The notes under the pieces: model-generated
The model's database searches: none
What the model was told of the DNA's origin: nothing
The model's input: the letters and a program-made list of their open reading frames with translations, nothing else
NCBI RefSeq assembly: GCF_001937665.1
Contig: NZ_MSKL01000004.1
Coordinates: 70,174-132,690 of the forward strand
DNA: 62,517 nt
Direction: 5' to 3'
DNA from: Actinomyces oris
GTDB lineage: Bacteria; Actinomycetota; Actinomycetes; Actinomycetales; Actinomycetaceae
Part shown: positions 17,368 to 29,317 of the stretch, piece after piece
How the letters are laid out: the number at the start of each line of letters is the position of its first letter
Numbering within the stretch: position 1 is the first letter of the stretch
Position numbers and translations under genes: made by a program

Positions 17368-18050
17368 GCCTGTGCTCCCGGATCCTCGGCGGAGGCGCCG
17401 ACGAGGGCGCGCCCGGTTGGGGGCGCAACCGTGGCCATCTGATCGGCGAGCTCACGCATCCGCTGGTCCTGGGACCGGGTGGAGACCACTCGACCGTAGA
17501 GGACGGCGTCGAACAGGTGGGCTGCCTCAAGCAGCGGGGCCACGAGCCGGTGCTCGCCGAGGGCCTGGTGGGTGAGCGTGGCCGCCTCCAGGGCCGTCAT
17601 GCCCGGATACTCGTCGATGATCCCGCGTTCGTCGAGGGAGCGGATGATGGCGCGGAACCGTTCGACGACGGCGGTGGCGAAGTCGGCCTGTGCGGACGCC
17701 GCATCCGCGGCTCGGGTCAGGGTGGCGGCGTCACGGTCGTCGGTGAGTACTGACAGTGACGGTGTCGTCGATACCCGGCGCGCCGAGGAGAACCTGGTCA
17801 GCAGGAGGATCAGCAATGCGATGACGGTGGCGACGACGAGGACCACGATGGTCGTCGACACCCAGGCGGGAACCCCTGGAACCATGCTGCTGGCATCGAA
17901 GTGCTCCCGGATCCAGCTCCAGATCCGGTCCCACAGATCGTGATGGTCGTGGTAGATCGGGCGGGAGAGCTCCCTGCCCGCGGCCCGCCGGGCCTCGTCG
18001 GCCTCGGGGGTCGCCGGGGCCTCGGCGCTGATCGTGCTGAGAGGGACCAC
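17364..18050 (-). CDS. DUF4129 domain-containing membrane protein
   Basis: The 228-aa protein has one membrane helix (about residues 62-85: WVSTTIVVLVVATVIALLIL). Its cytoplasmic DUF4129 domain includes FATAVVERFRAIIRSLDERG, then GMTALEAATLTHQALGEH and HLFDAVLYGRVVSTRSQDQR. The family occurs in the MoxR/DUF58 cluster and in transglutaminase-like contexts. I use the GTG at 18050, 7 bp after the upstream stop; there is no strong ribosome binding site, so coupling to the upstream gene is likely. Its stop overlaps the DUF4350 start. Confidence 0.85.
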   Translation of the reverse strand: MVPLSTISAEAPATPEADEARRAAGRELSRPIYHDHHDLWDRIWSWIREHFDASSMVPGVPAWVSTTIVVLVVATVIALLILLLTRFSSARRVSTTPSLSVLTDDRDAATLTRAADAASAQADFATAVVERFRAIIRSLDERGIIDEYPGMTALEAATLTHQALGEHRLVAPLLEAAHLFDAVLYGRVVSTRSQDQRMRELADQMATVAPPTGRALVGASAEDPGAQA

Positions 18051-18057
18051 GGCCGGC

Positions 18058-19461
18058 TCATACCCCGGCGGCGTGACGCAGCTCGACGTCCAGGCCCTCG
18101 GAGCGCATCCGCAGGTCGGTGTACATGAGCGCGACCACGGCGGAGTCGAAGGGCACGATCGCGGCCTGGATGAGGCTGTTGAGCATCGTCGACAGCACTA
18201 GGAGCGCGATCGTGGCGTCCGGAGCGGCGAGCAGGAGCCCCTGTGTGATGAAGGAGACGCCGTAGGACGCCATCTGGGTGGCGAAGAGGACGATGAGGAA
18301 GGAGAGCAGTCGGATGCCGACGATCCGCCAGAAGTAGCCCCGCGTGAGGGCCCAGGAACGGGAGATCCCCTCAAGGACACCGATGTTCTCCAGGACCAGC
18401 GCCGCCGGCGCCAGGCACAGCTTGCACATCAGGGCGAAGATCGACAGCCCGAACACGACGATCAGCGCCAGGATCAGCAGGACGCCGAGGATGATGACCC
18501 CGGCGGAGTCCTCGTCAGCCCCGCTGGCGATGATGTTCCCCAGGAGTGCCCAGCCGATACCGAAGCCGATCGCGATGAAGACGACTGTCACAACGGTGAT
18601 GATGAGCTGGATGAGGAGCGTCTGACCGATGAGTGCCCAGACCCGCGGCCGGGTGCGCTGCCACACGTCGCTCAGGGACGCCTTGCGGCCCAGAATGGTG
18701 CGTGAGACGGTCACGATGAGCAGGCCGATGAGGATCGAGGTGGCCAACATGCTCAGCACGCTGGTCACCCCGAGCTGGACGAGCAGAGCCACGAACGACG
18801 ACCCGAGCTGGTCCAGGCGGGCCCTGGACTCGGCCTCGGAGAGCTCAACCTGCCCGGACGCCAGGTTCGGCAGGCCGAGCCGGGACAGGAACAGGGCGAG
18901 GCTGCCGGCGGTCAGGAGCCCCACGATGCTCATCACCACCAGCGAGGGCACGAACATCGCCTTGGGGTTGGCGCGCAGGGACTCGAAGGCGCCTCCGAGG
19001 ATCTCCCCGATGGACAGCGGTCGCAACGGGATGATTGACGGCTTGGGGGCCAGGACCGATGCGTAGCCGCCGTAGCCCGGGTACCCGGGTGCGCCGGGGC
19101 CTCCAGCAGCGCCGGGATAAGTAGCGCCGGGATAAGGGCCGTAACCGGGCCCCGAGGCGCCTCCGTAGCCGGGCTGGCCGCCGGGCGTGTGGGGCGGGTA
19201 GCCGGGCTGGCCGCCGGGTGTGTGGGGTGGGTAGCCGGGCTGGCCGACCGGTGGCGTGTGGTAGCTGCCGTAACCGGGATACTGCGATCCCTGTGCTGAG
19301 TTCTGTGCCGGGTAGGAGGGTGCTCCTGTGAAGGCGCCGGCGTCGGGGGCCTGCCATCCGTCCTGGTCGCCTCCGACGAAGCCGCTACCGGGGGCAGTGG
19401 GAGCCTCGCGGCCCGGGACTCCGTTCGGACTGACGTCGTCAGGGTGGGATTCGGTACTCAT
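18058..19461 (-). CDS. Proline/glycine-rich polytopic membrane protein (GPDPase membrane domain-like)
   Basis: The 467-aa protein has a cytoplasmic N-terminal tail of about 140 residues with tandem copies of GYPPHTPGGQP followed by PGYGGY/PGATYPG units. The membrane domain then opens with PLRPLSIGEILGGAFESLRA and continues through about six helices. The layout resembles proteins annotated with the glycerophosphoryl diester phosphodiesterase membrane domain; no phosphodiesterase catalytic domain is present. It begins the leftward operon that runs through DUF4129, DUF4350, moxR and DUF58, and it is divergent from mtrA. Confidence 0.78.
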   Translation of the reverse strand: MSTESHPDDVSPNGVPGREAPTAPGSGFVGGDQDGWQAPDAGAFTGAPSYPAQNSAQGSQYPGYGSYHTPPVGQPGYPPHTPGGQPGYPPHTPGGQPGYGGASGPGYGPYPGATYPGAAGGPGAPGYPGYGGYASVLAPKPSIIPLRPLSIGEILGGAFESLRANPKAMFVPSLVVMSIVGLLTAGSLALFLSRLGLPNLASGQVELSEAESRARLDQLGSSFVALLVQLGVTSVLSMLATSILIGLLIVTVSRTILGRKASLSDVWQRTRPRVWALIGQTLLIQLIITVVTVVFIAIGFGIGWALLGNIIASGADEDSAGVIILGVLLILALIVVFGLSIFALMCKLCLAPAALVLENIGVLEGISRSWALTRGYFWRIVGIRLLSFLIVLFATQMASYGVSFITQGLLLAAPDATIALLVLSTMLNSLIQAAIVPFDSAVVALMYTDLRMRSEGLDVELRHAAGV

Positions 19462-19740
19462 AAGCCCATGCTGTCATGCCCGGCCGACGTCGCGCCCTCC
19501 CCCTGAAGGAGGAAATCAGGCTGCTGGGGCTGCGTGAGCCCCTGCGGGCGTACTCCGGGCAGGGTCTGAAGGCGCCTCAAAGATCACGGTTCGGCCGCAA
19601 TAATTCCGGCTCTCGGGCGTTCTGGTGCCGTTTTTTCCCGTAACTGAAGGGATTCTCTTAGAGACCTGAGGAAACTGTGGATGCCTCCTCGGTGGTCTGG
19701 ATGTCCCTCGGGTCCTGGGGCTCATGCCAAGATACGGGCT

Positions 19741-20421
19741 ATGAGCACGCGCATTCTGGTCGTCGACGACGATGCATCCCTGGCCGAGATGATCGGCATC
19801 ATGCTGGAGTCGGAGAGCTACACGCCCACACTTTGTCATGACGGGGCCAAGGCCCTGGACGCCTTCCATGAGGTCAACCCCGATCTGGTCCTGCTCGACC
19901 TCATGCTTCCGGGGCTCGACGGCGTCGAGATCTGCCGGCTCATCCGCTCCGAGTCCGACGTGCCGATCATCATGCTGACCGCGCGGACCGACACGCAGGA
20001 CGTCGTCGCCGGCCTCGAGGCGGGCGCGGACGACTACGTGACCAAGCCCTTCAAGTCCAAGGAGCTGCTGGCCCGCGTCTCCACCCGTCTGCGTCGCACC
20101 AACCCCGGTGCGGCCGAGCACGTGCGTGCGGGGGACCTCGACATCGACGTCGCCGGTCACCAGGTCAAGCGCGGTGAGTCGGTCATCTCCCTGACGCCGC
20201 TGGAGTTCGAGCTGCTGGTGACCCTGGCCCGTTCGCCGTGGAAGGTCTTCACCCGTGAGGAGCTCCTCAGCCAGGTGTGGGGCTACCAGCACCCGGCGGA
20301 TACCCGCCTGGTCAATGTCCACGTCCAGCGCCTGCGGGCCAAGATCGAGAAGGACCCCGAGCGTCCCTCGATCGTGGTGACGGTGCGCGGTGTCGGCTAC
20401 AGGGTCGGCGAATCCGCGTGA
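19741..20421 (+). CDS. mtrA: Response regulator MtrA (OmpR/PhoB family)
   Basis: The 226-aa regulator has a receiver domain with acidic pocket Asp10-Asp11 and phospho-acceptor Asp53 in LVLLDLMLPGLDG. ADDYVTKPF supplies the conserved Lys. Its winged-helix DNA-binding domain ends with VHVQRLRAKIEKDPERPSIV and VRGVGYRVG. MtrA controls cell-wall hydrolases, division and osmotic adaptation in actinobacteria, and its kinase is the next gene. I use the ATG at 19741, where the family starts MSTRILVVDDD. No ribosome binding site stands out, and a possible -10-like GATACG lies very close to the start, so a leaderless mRNA is possible. Confidence 0.95.
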   Translation: MSTRILVVDDDASLAEMIGIMLESESYTPTLCHDGAKALDAFHEVNPDLVLLDLMLPGLDGVEICRLIRSESDVPIIMLTARTDTQDVVAGLEAGADDYVTKPFKSKELLARVSTRLRRTNPGAAEHVRAGDLDIDVAGHQVKRGESVISLTPLEFELLVTLARSPWKVFTREELLSQVWGYQHPADTRLVNVHVQRLRAKIEKDPERPSIVVTVRGVGYRVGESA

Positions 20422-20446
20422 GCGACGGCGCATCGGGCGCCATACA

Positions 20447-22339
20447 ATGAACCCGATGCGTAATTCAGTGGGCACGTCGATGGGGTCATCGGTGGGCACC
20501 GCGGAGGAGCGGCTGGTTCGGCGTCTGCCTCTGCCGGGGCTGCTGCGTCGCAGCCTTGAGGTTCGCATGGTGTGTACCGCGACCGTGATCGGCCTGCTCC
20601 TCATCGTGCTGCTGCTGACCTTCGTGACCGATCGCATCCGGTCCGAGGTGTTCGCCGATCAGCGTGACGTCATCCTTGCTGACGCCGCGTTGCGCGCCAG
20701 CGTCGCCCAGGCCGAGTTCGACTCGACCACTGCAGTCACCGTTGATGAGGTCTCGGCCGCGGCGGAGCGACAGGTCAACGGGGCCAAGAACTCGATCTCC
20801 TCCTCAGGAGGGGTGGGGGTTCTCATGCTGCGCAATGAGGAGGAGACCTCGACGACGGTCGTCAACGACCTGGAGACCGACACCCGCCTGCGCTCCCTCA
20901 TCACCGGTGAGATGTCCCGGGCCCTCGACGAGGGTGGGGCGCGGGCGCAGTACTGGCAGTCGGTGGCCGTTCCCAACGATGAGGGGGGCACGGATCCCGG
21001 GCTCATCGTGGGGACCCGGGTGAGCCTGCCCCTTGCCGGGGAGTACGACCTCTACCTCGTCTACAGCCTGGCCAGTGAGCAGCGCGTCGTCTCCCTGGCC
21101 TCGCGCAACATCACCATTGGTGGTCTGGGCTTCCTGGCCATTCTCATCGTCGTGGTGTGGGCCTTCACCAGATGGGTGCTCAGCCCCGTGCGGCACACCG
21201 CCCGGGCCGCTGAACGGCTGGCCTCCGGGCTGCTGGCCGAGCGATTGAGCATTGAGGGGGAGGACGAGATATCCACCCTGGCCAGGTCCTTCAATCACAT
21301 GGCGACCTCGCTGGAGGACCAGATCGAGCGCCTGGAGTCCCTGTCCAAGGTGCAGCGCCTCTTCGTCTCCGACGTCTCCCACGAGCTGCGTACCCCGCTG
21401 GCCTCGATCCGCCTGGCCACTGAACAGATCCAGGACGCGCGCGAGGAGATCTCCGATCCCTTCGCCCTGCGCAGCATTCAGGTCCTGTCGAGCTCAGTGG
21501 ACCGCTTCGAGACCATGCTCACCGACCTGCTGGACATCTCCCGCATCGACTCCGGAAACGTCAAGCTCCGGCTGGAGGAGATCGACCTCGCCCAGGTGGT
21601 CGACAACGTCATTGAGACCACCCAGTTCCACTTCGACGCCACCGGCACCGAGCTGCGCCTTCACCTTCCCGAGGAACCGGCCACCGCGGAGATCGATGTC
21701 ACCAGGGTCGAGCGCATCATCCGCAACCTCGTGGTCAACGCGCTCGAGCACGGCGAGGGCCATCCGCTGGACGTTACCGTCGCCGTGGACGAGGACGCGG
21801 TCGCGGTGCGGGTGCGCGACCACGGGATCGGGATGAGTCCCGACGTCGTCACCAAGGTCTTCGACCGCTTCTATCGCGCCGACCCCTCGCGCAAGCGCAG
21901 CCTGGGAGGAACCGGCCTCGGGCTGTCCATCGCCATGGAGGACGCCCGCCTGCACGGCGGTCGCCTGTCGGCCTGGGGGTGGCCGGCCGACGGCTCCTCC
22001 TTCCTGCTGGTCCTGCCCCGTACCCAGGGATCCGACGGCGGTCCCGGCCGACTGAATGGTCCCGGACCGCTCGAGCTCGTCCCGCAGGACGCACCCGCCG
22101 TGGCCCGTGCCGGGATCCTCATCGACGAGGAGTCGTCCTTCTCCCCGGTCGGACCCCTGGGACCTGCGCCCGCCACGCGCCGGGCACGCCAGAGCGTCGT
22201 CCTGGGTGACATCCCCTTGGCCGGGGAGAGCCATGACGCGGTCACCGAGGACGTCGGCCGGGTCGTCGTCGTCCTCCCCGGTCAGGAGCCCGCCACCCGC
22301 ACACCCGAGGAGACCGAGGAAGAGGGGTGGCGCCGATGA
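20447..22339 (+). CDS. mtrB: Sensor histidine kinase MtrB
   Basis: The 630-aa kinase has a membrane helix at about residues 41-62, an extracytoplasmic sensor region, and a second helix at about 221-245. A HAMP domain follows, then the dimerisation box DVSHELRTPLAS (phospho-acceptor His312). ATP-binding motifs are RNLVVNALEHGEG (N box), VRDHGIGMSPDVV (G1), FDRFYRAD and GGTGLGLSIA. It phosphorylates MtrA. A Pro/Glu-rich tail of about 105 residues extends beyond the catalytic domain. ATGs at 20447 and 20456 are equally plausible; neither has a strong ribosome binding site. Its stop overlaps lpqB (ATGA). Confidence 0.93.
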   Translation: MNPMRNSVGTSMGSSVGTAEERLVRRLPLPGLLRRSLEVRMVCTATVIGLLLIVLLLTFVTDRIRSEVFADQRDVILADAALRASVAQAEFDSTTAVTVDEVSAAAERQVNGAKNSISSSGGVGVLMLRNEEETSTTVVNDLETDTRLRSLITGEMSRALDEGGARAQYWQSVAVPNDEGGTDPGLIVGTRVSLPLAGEYDLYLVYSLASEQRVVSLASRNITIGGLGFLAILIVVVWAFTRWVLSPVRHTARAAERLASGLLAERLSIEGEDEISTLARSFNHMATSLEDQIERLESLSKVQRLFVSDVSHELRTPLASIRLATEQIQDAREEISDPFALRSIQVLSSSVDRFETMLTDLLDISRIDSGNVKLRLEEIDLAQVVDNVIETTQFHFDATGTELRLHLPEEPATAEIDVTRVERIIRNLVVNALEHGEGHPLDVTVAVDEDAVAVRVRDHGIGMSPDVVTKVFDRFYRADPSRKRSLGGTGLGLSIAMEDARLHGGRLSAWGWPADGSSFLLVLPRTQGSDGGPGRLNGPGPLELVPQDAPAVARAGILIDEESSFSPVGPLGPAPATRRARQSVVLGDIPLAGESHDAVTEDVGRVVVVLPGQEPATRTPEETEEEGWRR

Positions 22340-24117
22340 AGCGGCCGACGCACCGCAATGCCTTTGCCGAGGGGCGCACGTCCTCCGAGCCCACCGAGCC
22401 CGTCGAGACCTCTGGGATTCCCCGGTCGTCCGCTCTGTCTCGGCGCAGCGCACTGGGACTGATCTCGGCCACGGCCGCCGGCGTGCTGGCCGGCTGCACA
22501 GCGCTTCCGAGCTCCAGCGGCGTCACCCGCTCCGGAGTGGCCGCCTCCGACACCAACGCCCTCATCGAGACCGCGCCCGGACCGGGCGAGGGGGACTCAG
22601 CCGAAGACATCGTCAACGGTTTCCTGCGTGCCGCCATCGCGGGGTTCTCCGATGACTTCGCCACCGCCAAGCAGTTCCTCAGTGAGCACGCCGTCGCGCA
22701 GTGGAAGCCCCTGGAGACGGTGAGCGCCTACAGCGGATCGACCGAGCCGCAGGTCTCGGTAGCGGCCAACGGCTCCTTCACGGTGACCTCCGGACAGATG
22801 GGAGTCCTGGACTCCCGGGGCGTCTTCACCCCCGCCCAGGAGGGGTCCACCTATACCGGCGAGTTCTCCCTGGCCACCAACTCCACCGGTCAGTGGCGCA
22901 TCGTCGGTCTGCCTCAGGGCATCCTGCTGCCCTTCTCCCGACTCATGCAGAACTTCGCGGTCAGCTCCCTGGCCTTCCTGTCCCGTGATCGGTCCAGGTT
23001 CGTCCCCGAGCTGAGGTGGTACCCGCGCAGCTCGCAGGCGGACTCCCTCGTCTCGGGGCTGCTGGCCGGACCGTCGGCCTGGCTCTCGAAGGGGGCCTTC
23101 AGCCTCATCCCGCGCAACGCCGAGCGGGCGGGGCGGGGGGTCGTCGTCGAGTCGGGTACCGCCACCGTCCACCTGAGCGCGGACTCCGACCCCGCCTCGG
23201 AGGAGGCCCGTCGTCTCATGGTGGCCCAGATCGAGCAGAGCCTCGTCCAGATCAGCGGCATCGACCGCGTCCGGGTGCTCGCCGGCACCGTCGACCTCGG
23301 CGCCCCCGCCCAGCTGACACCGATGGCCCCCGAGGTCGGGGGCATCGTGGGGATGTCTGAGGGCTCCGTCGTCCGCGGCACGGGGGCCAGGCGCATCACC
23401 CTGGCGACCGACCGGGTCCTGGGGACCAGTGATGCCCGTAGCCCGAGCCTGGGGGCGGACGGGGCCGTCTACGCGTTGTCGGCCTCCAGCCTGCTGCGTC
23501 TGCCCCGGGGGCAGCAGTCGGCCAGTGTCATCCTCTCGGTGGGGGACCCCTCCGCGGGTGCCGGTGGGCTGGGGGCGCCGCTGGGCGACCGGCACGGCTG
23601 GGCGTGGTTGCTGGCCGAGGGACGGCTCACCGCCGTCAACGGCTCGGGGCAGCGTGCCACCCTGGAATCGTCCTGGCTGCAGGACGGTGCGATTACGGCC
23701 TTCGACCTGTCCGTGGAGTCCGAGCGGATCGCCGTGCGTCGAACCGACGGACGGGTAGCCGTCGCCATCATCATCAGGGACCAGGACGGCCGTCCCACCG
23801 GGCTGGGGCCGGCCCTGGAGATGCCTCGCGCCAGTGGGGCGGGCACGCGCGGACTCTCCTGGTGCGCCCCCAACGCGGTGTGCGTCCTGGCCGCTGCCGG
23901 AGCCGAGGGCGGGGGCGTGCCAGAGGTGCGTCTCATCCAGGTCGGCGGTGCGGTCAACACGCTGGTCGGGGTGCGCGGAGCCCGCTCCGTCATCTCCGAC
24001 CGCTCCGAGGAGTCCCTCATCATCATCGACGAGGGCGAGCAGACCTGGCAGCGTCGTGGGGCGACGTGGCGGGTGCTCACCTCGGAGGTCTCCGACCCCT
24101 CCTTCTCCCTGCCCTGA
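22336..24117 (+). CDS. lpqB: Lipoprotein LpqB, MtrAB accessory protein
   Basis: The 593-aa lipoprotein modulates the MtrAB system at the outer face of the membrane. Its N-terminus is long, with twin arginines at residues 36-37 (SRRSALGL) and a lipobox LAGC ending in Cys54. This suggests a Tat-type lipoprotein signal. The LpqB/GerMN-like part follows (including RLMQNFAVSSLAFLSRD, LVSGLLAGPSAWL and GTATVHLS). A C-terminal beta-propeller-like region has SLGADGAVYALSASSLLRL near its start. The ATG at 22336 overlaps the mtrB stop and follows GAGGGGTGG, so I prefer it over the GTG at 22327. Confidence 0.93.
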   Translation: MKRPTHRNAFAEGRTSSEPTEPVETSGIPRSSALSRRSALGLISATAAGVLAGCTALPSSSGVTRSGVAASDTNALIETAPGPGEGDSAEDIVNGFLRAAIAGFSDDFATAKQFLSEHAVAQWKPLETVSAYSGSTEPQVSVAANGSFTVTSGQMGVLDSRGVFTPAQEGSTYTGEFSLATNSTGQWRIVGLPQGILLPFSRLMQNFAVSSLAFLSRDRSRFVPELRWYPRSSQADSLVSGLLAGPSAWLSKGAFSLIPRNAERAGRGVVVESGTATVHLSADSDPASEEARRLMVAQIEQSLVQISGIDRVRVLAGTVDLGAPAQLTPMAPEVGGIVGMSEGSVVRGTGARRITLATDRVLGTSDARSPSLGADGAVYALSASSLLRLPRGQQSASVILSVGDPSAGAGGLGAPLGDRHGWAWLLAEGRLTAVNGSGQRATLESSWLQDGAITAFDLSVESERIAVRRTDGRVAVAIIIRDQDGRPTGLGPALEMPRASGAGTRGLSWCAPNAVCVLAAAGAEGGGVPEVRLIQVGGAVNTLVGVRGARSVISDRSEESLIIIDEGEQTWQRRGATWRVLTSEVSDPSFSLP

Positions 24118-24175
24118 TCTCTCGAGTCGCTCCGGTCGCTCGGCTCGCGTCCCGACGACGCCTCTGAACGCGGTT

Positions 24176-24214
24176 CCGGGTGCCCCCGGTCGGTCAGGAC
24201 CGCGGAGCACCCGG
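24176..24214. terminator. Hairpin between convergent lpqB and hpf
   Basis: CCGGGTGC at 24176-24183 pairs with GCACCCGG at 24207-24214, and an inner CGGTC can pair with GACCG. It lies between two convergent stops and probably ends transcription from one or both sides; no T-run is present. Confidence 0.55.
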
Positions 24215-24252
24215 ATATCAGGACGGACCCCGCGACGCGGGGCCGGACGGGG

Positions 24253-24903
24253 CTACAGCACCTGGGCGTCCAGACGGATGACGCCGTAGGTCCACCCGTG
24301 ACGGTGGTAGACGGCGCAGGGCTGCTTGGTGGACTTCTCGATGAACAGGTAGAAGGGGTGCCCCACGAGCTCCATCTGGTAGAGGGCCTCGTCAACGGTC
24401 ATCGGCCTGGCCTCGTGCAGCTTCTGACGCACGATCACCGGGGAGTCGCCGAGCTGCGCCTCAACGGCGACGCCTGGTTCGGTGGGTGCGGAGGGGGAGT
24501 CCTCAATCGGCGCGTCACCCGTCTCGGGAACGAGGGGCTCCTCCGTGTCAGGTGCTGTCTGGAGGTCCTCGTTCGGCGCGGCCACGGTGTGACGGCGGTG
24601 GTGGTCCTTCTTGCGGTCCCTGGCCCGGCGGAGGCGCTCGGTCAGCTTGCCCATGGCGATATCAAAAGCGGCGAAGCGGTCCGAGGAGGAGGCCTCCGCC
24701 CGGATGATCGGGCCCTTGGAGACGACGGTGATCTCCACTCTCTCGGCGGTGTCGGCCTGACGCGGGTTGCGCTCATGGGTGACCTCCACCTCGACGCGCT
24801 GGACCCGGGGGTCGAACTGCTCAACCTTGACAGCCTTGTCCTCGACGTAGTCGCGCAGGCGAGAACTGATCTCAGCGTTACGACCGACGACGGTGATATC
24901 CAT
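24253..24903 (-). CDS. hpf: Ribosome hibernation-promoting factor, long form
   Basis: The 216-aa protein has an N-terminal ribosome-binding S30AE domain (MDITVVGRNAEISSRLRDYV ... FAAFDIAMGKLTERLRRARD). An acidic, Pro-rich linker follows, then the C-terminal dimerisation domain (VIVRQKLHEARPMTVDEALY ... HPFYLFIEKSTKQPCAVYHR). Long HPF dimerises 70S ribosomes into inactive 100S particles in stationary phase. The product begins exactly at the family start. It follows comF on the same strand with a 215-bp gap, so it may have its own promoter. The gene order with comF and secA matches Mycobacterium. Confidence 0.94.
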   Translation of the reverse strand: MDITVVGRNAEISSRLRDYVEDKAVKVEQFDPRVQRVEVEVTHERNPRQADTAERVEITVVSKGPIIRAEASSSDRFAAFDIAMGKLTERLRRARDRKKDHHRRHTVAAPNEDLQTAPDTEEPLVPETGDAPIEDSPSAPTEPGVAVEAQLGDSPVIVRQKLHEARPMTVDEALYQMELVGHPFYLFIEKSTKQPCAVYHRHGWTYGVIRLDAQVL

Positions 24904-25118
24904 GGTGGAACCTCTTTCTGGGCTCGTGGGCCGACCCTGACGGGCCGTTGCGACAAGTACCCGCCACGTCTCACGGCGGGTTCGGGACTGGTGTCATCAC
25001 CTCCTGATCACCTCGTGAGGGCCCTCAGGCACCGAGGCGGGGACCCTGTCGACTGTCCTTGTCGGCGTCGGGAACCGCCTGTGCGTTGTGCCACATAAGG
25101 TACACCATATGGGGCTGT

Positions 25119-26114
25119 TCACGCTTCCCTTTCGCGTGCGCCGCGCCCGGAAGAAGCCTCCTGATCGCCGCAGGCGGACAAGTCCGGCACTCCCGGATCA
25201 AATGTCGTCACGGGCACTGCGGAGTCCCATGACCGCCGGGGGCTGGGAGGCACCATGACGCGCGCATGCGCCGGGGGCTGGGTGGCGCTCAGCGCCAGAG
25301 CCCCCAGGACCCGCCCGCCGCCCGCCCGCAGTGCCCGGGCGCAGGCGCCCAGAGTGGCCCCGGTGGTCACGACGTCGTCGACCAGCAGGATCGGCAGCCC
25401 GGCGACGGGAGCCAGCAGGCGTGGAGCCGCAGAGCGGTTGTCCCGCCGCTGACGGGCGGAGCGACCCGCCTGGTGCGCTGCGCCGCCCCGGCGACGCAGC
25501 AGATCCGTGCTCAGCACGAGCGCCGCGGGCGGTGCTCCGGGAGGCGGCGTCGACGTCGGAGCCGGCGCCTCAGCGGCCGATGGGGCGGCAGGGGGAGCGG
25601 AGCGCACCTGCTCGGCCCACTGTCCGCAGATCCCCTGGGTGACGGCGTCGGCCAGGTGGGCCGCCACCAGCCGGCCGCGCAGCCGGCGTGCGAGCCCGGA
25701 GGGTGCCGGGACCACGAGCAGAGCCCGCGCTCCCCGGGGCGAGTCCGCCCAGAGCTCGTCCGGCGCGTGTCTCAGCGCCCACCAGCGCCCCAGGCGTCGA
25801 CCGCAACGGACCATCACCTCCGACAGATCCTCCCGGGCACCGTTCTTCCAGCCCAGGACCATGGTGCGCACCGGCCCGGTGTAGGACGCCAGAGCCTGGA
25901 TGTCCAGGTCGCCGGCGGCGTCGGCATGCTCCACGGCGAAGGGCTCCGCCTCGAGCAGCGCCCGGCACCGCGGGCACAGCGCCGTCTCCCATCGGCCGCA
26001 GCCCGCACAGCTGGTCGGCAGTCCCAGGGACAGGCCCGGTGAGAAATCCACCGACAAGCCCGATGGCAGACGGAATGCGGCGGGATGCCAGGGCTCGTGC
26101 CGGTGGTGCGCCAT
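25119..26114 (-). CDS. ComF family phosphoribosyltransferase-like protein
   Basis: The 331-aa protein has the ComF layout. A zinc-ribbon CAGCGRWETALCPRC lies near the N-terminus, then LASYTGPVRTMVLGWKNGAR, and the PRPP-binding signature ILLVDDVVTTGATLGACARA lies in the C-terminal half. Family members act in DNA uptake in some bacteria, but in actinobacteria without a clear competence system the role is unknown. An Ala/Pro-rich insert interrupts the middle. The ATG at 26114 has GAGG at 5 bases and removes an unlikely upstream extension of 19 residues. It is divergent from secA. Confidence 0.88.
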   Translation of the reverse strand: MAHHRHEPWHPAAFRLPSGLSVDFSPGLSLGLPTSCAGCGRWETALCPRCRALLEAEPFAVEHADAAGDLDIQALASYTGPVRTMVLGWKNGAREDLSEVMVRCGRRLGRWWALRHAPDELWADSPRGARALLVVPAPSGLARRLRGRLVAAHLADAVTQGICGQWAEQVRSAPPAAPSAAEAPAPTSTPPPGAPPAALVLSTDLLRRRGGAAHQAGRSARQRRDNRSAAPRLLAPVAGLPILLVDDVVTTGATLGACARALRAGGGRVLGALALSATQPPAHARVMVPPSPRRSWDSAVPVTTFDPGVPDLSACGDQEASSGRGAREREA

Positions 26115-26422
26115 GCCCTCACTGTGACGCAAGAAGGGGCCTTCCCGCTCCTGGCGGCGCTCGCGGTCCACACTGCGACAGGGCGGTCGCCATCACCGTC
26201 TCCTGTGGCCCCGTGCCCCGCCCGTGTCCTCGGTGGGAAGAATCTCGGTACTGGAAAGACCGCCGCCCACCGAGGTCCACTAGAGTACGGAGGCAGGTAG
26301 CCGGTGAGACCTGAGCCGATACCGAGCCGATCCTGCGCCGATGGCGAGTCGGCTGACTGGCTGATACCGCCTCTGTCTCATCACCGCTCTTCGCAATATG
26401 ACGTCCCAAGGGAGAATGCAGC
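26115..26422. other. Divergent comF/secA intergenic region
   Basis: This 308-bp region contains an inverted repeat, CCTCGGTGGG at 26228-26237 and CCCACCGAGG at 26266-26275. A TAGAGT -10-like element lies at 26281-26286, suitable for secA but with no good -35 partner. Three imperfect GCCGAT(A/C/G) repeats occur in the presumed secA leader. No gene is visible. Confidence 0.45.
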
Positions 26423-29242
<2,820 letters not shown>

Positions 29243-29270
29243 GACTCAGCGAGAGCTGACGCGGCTGTCG

Positions 29271-29317
29271 GTGATCCCGTCGGAGCCCGGTGACCAACCG
29301 GGCTCCGACGGGATCAC
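29271..29317. terminator. Strong 21-bp hairpin after secA
   Basis: The arm at 29271-29291 (beginning GTGATCCCGT) pairs perfectly over 21 bp with 29297-29317, leaving a 5-base loop. It lies between the convergent secA and Rv3235-like genes and overlaps the stop codon of the latter. It probably works in both directions. Confidence 0.8.

Noticed and set aside
19081-19330. Repetitive GC-rich stretch as a CRISPR-like array
   Set aside because: It encodes the in-frame GYPPHTPGGQP repeats of a membrane protein; there are no spacers of constant length.
24986-25020. Repeated CACCTC elements upstream of hpf as an operator
   Set aside because: They are short, imperfect and include the anti-sense of ribosome-binding-site-like sequence; no clear symmetry or spacing supports a binding site.
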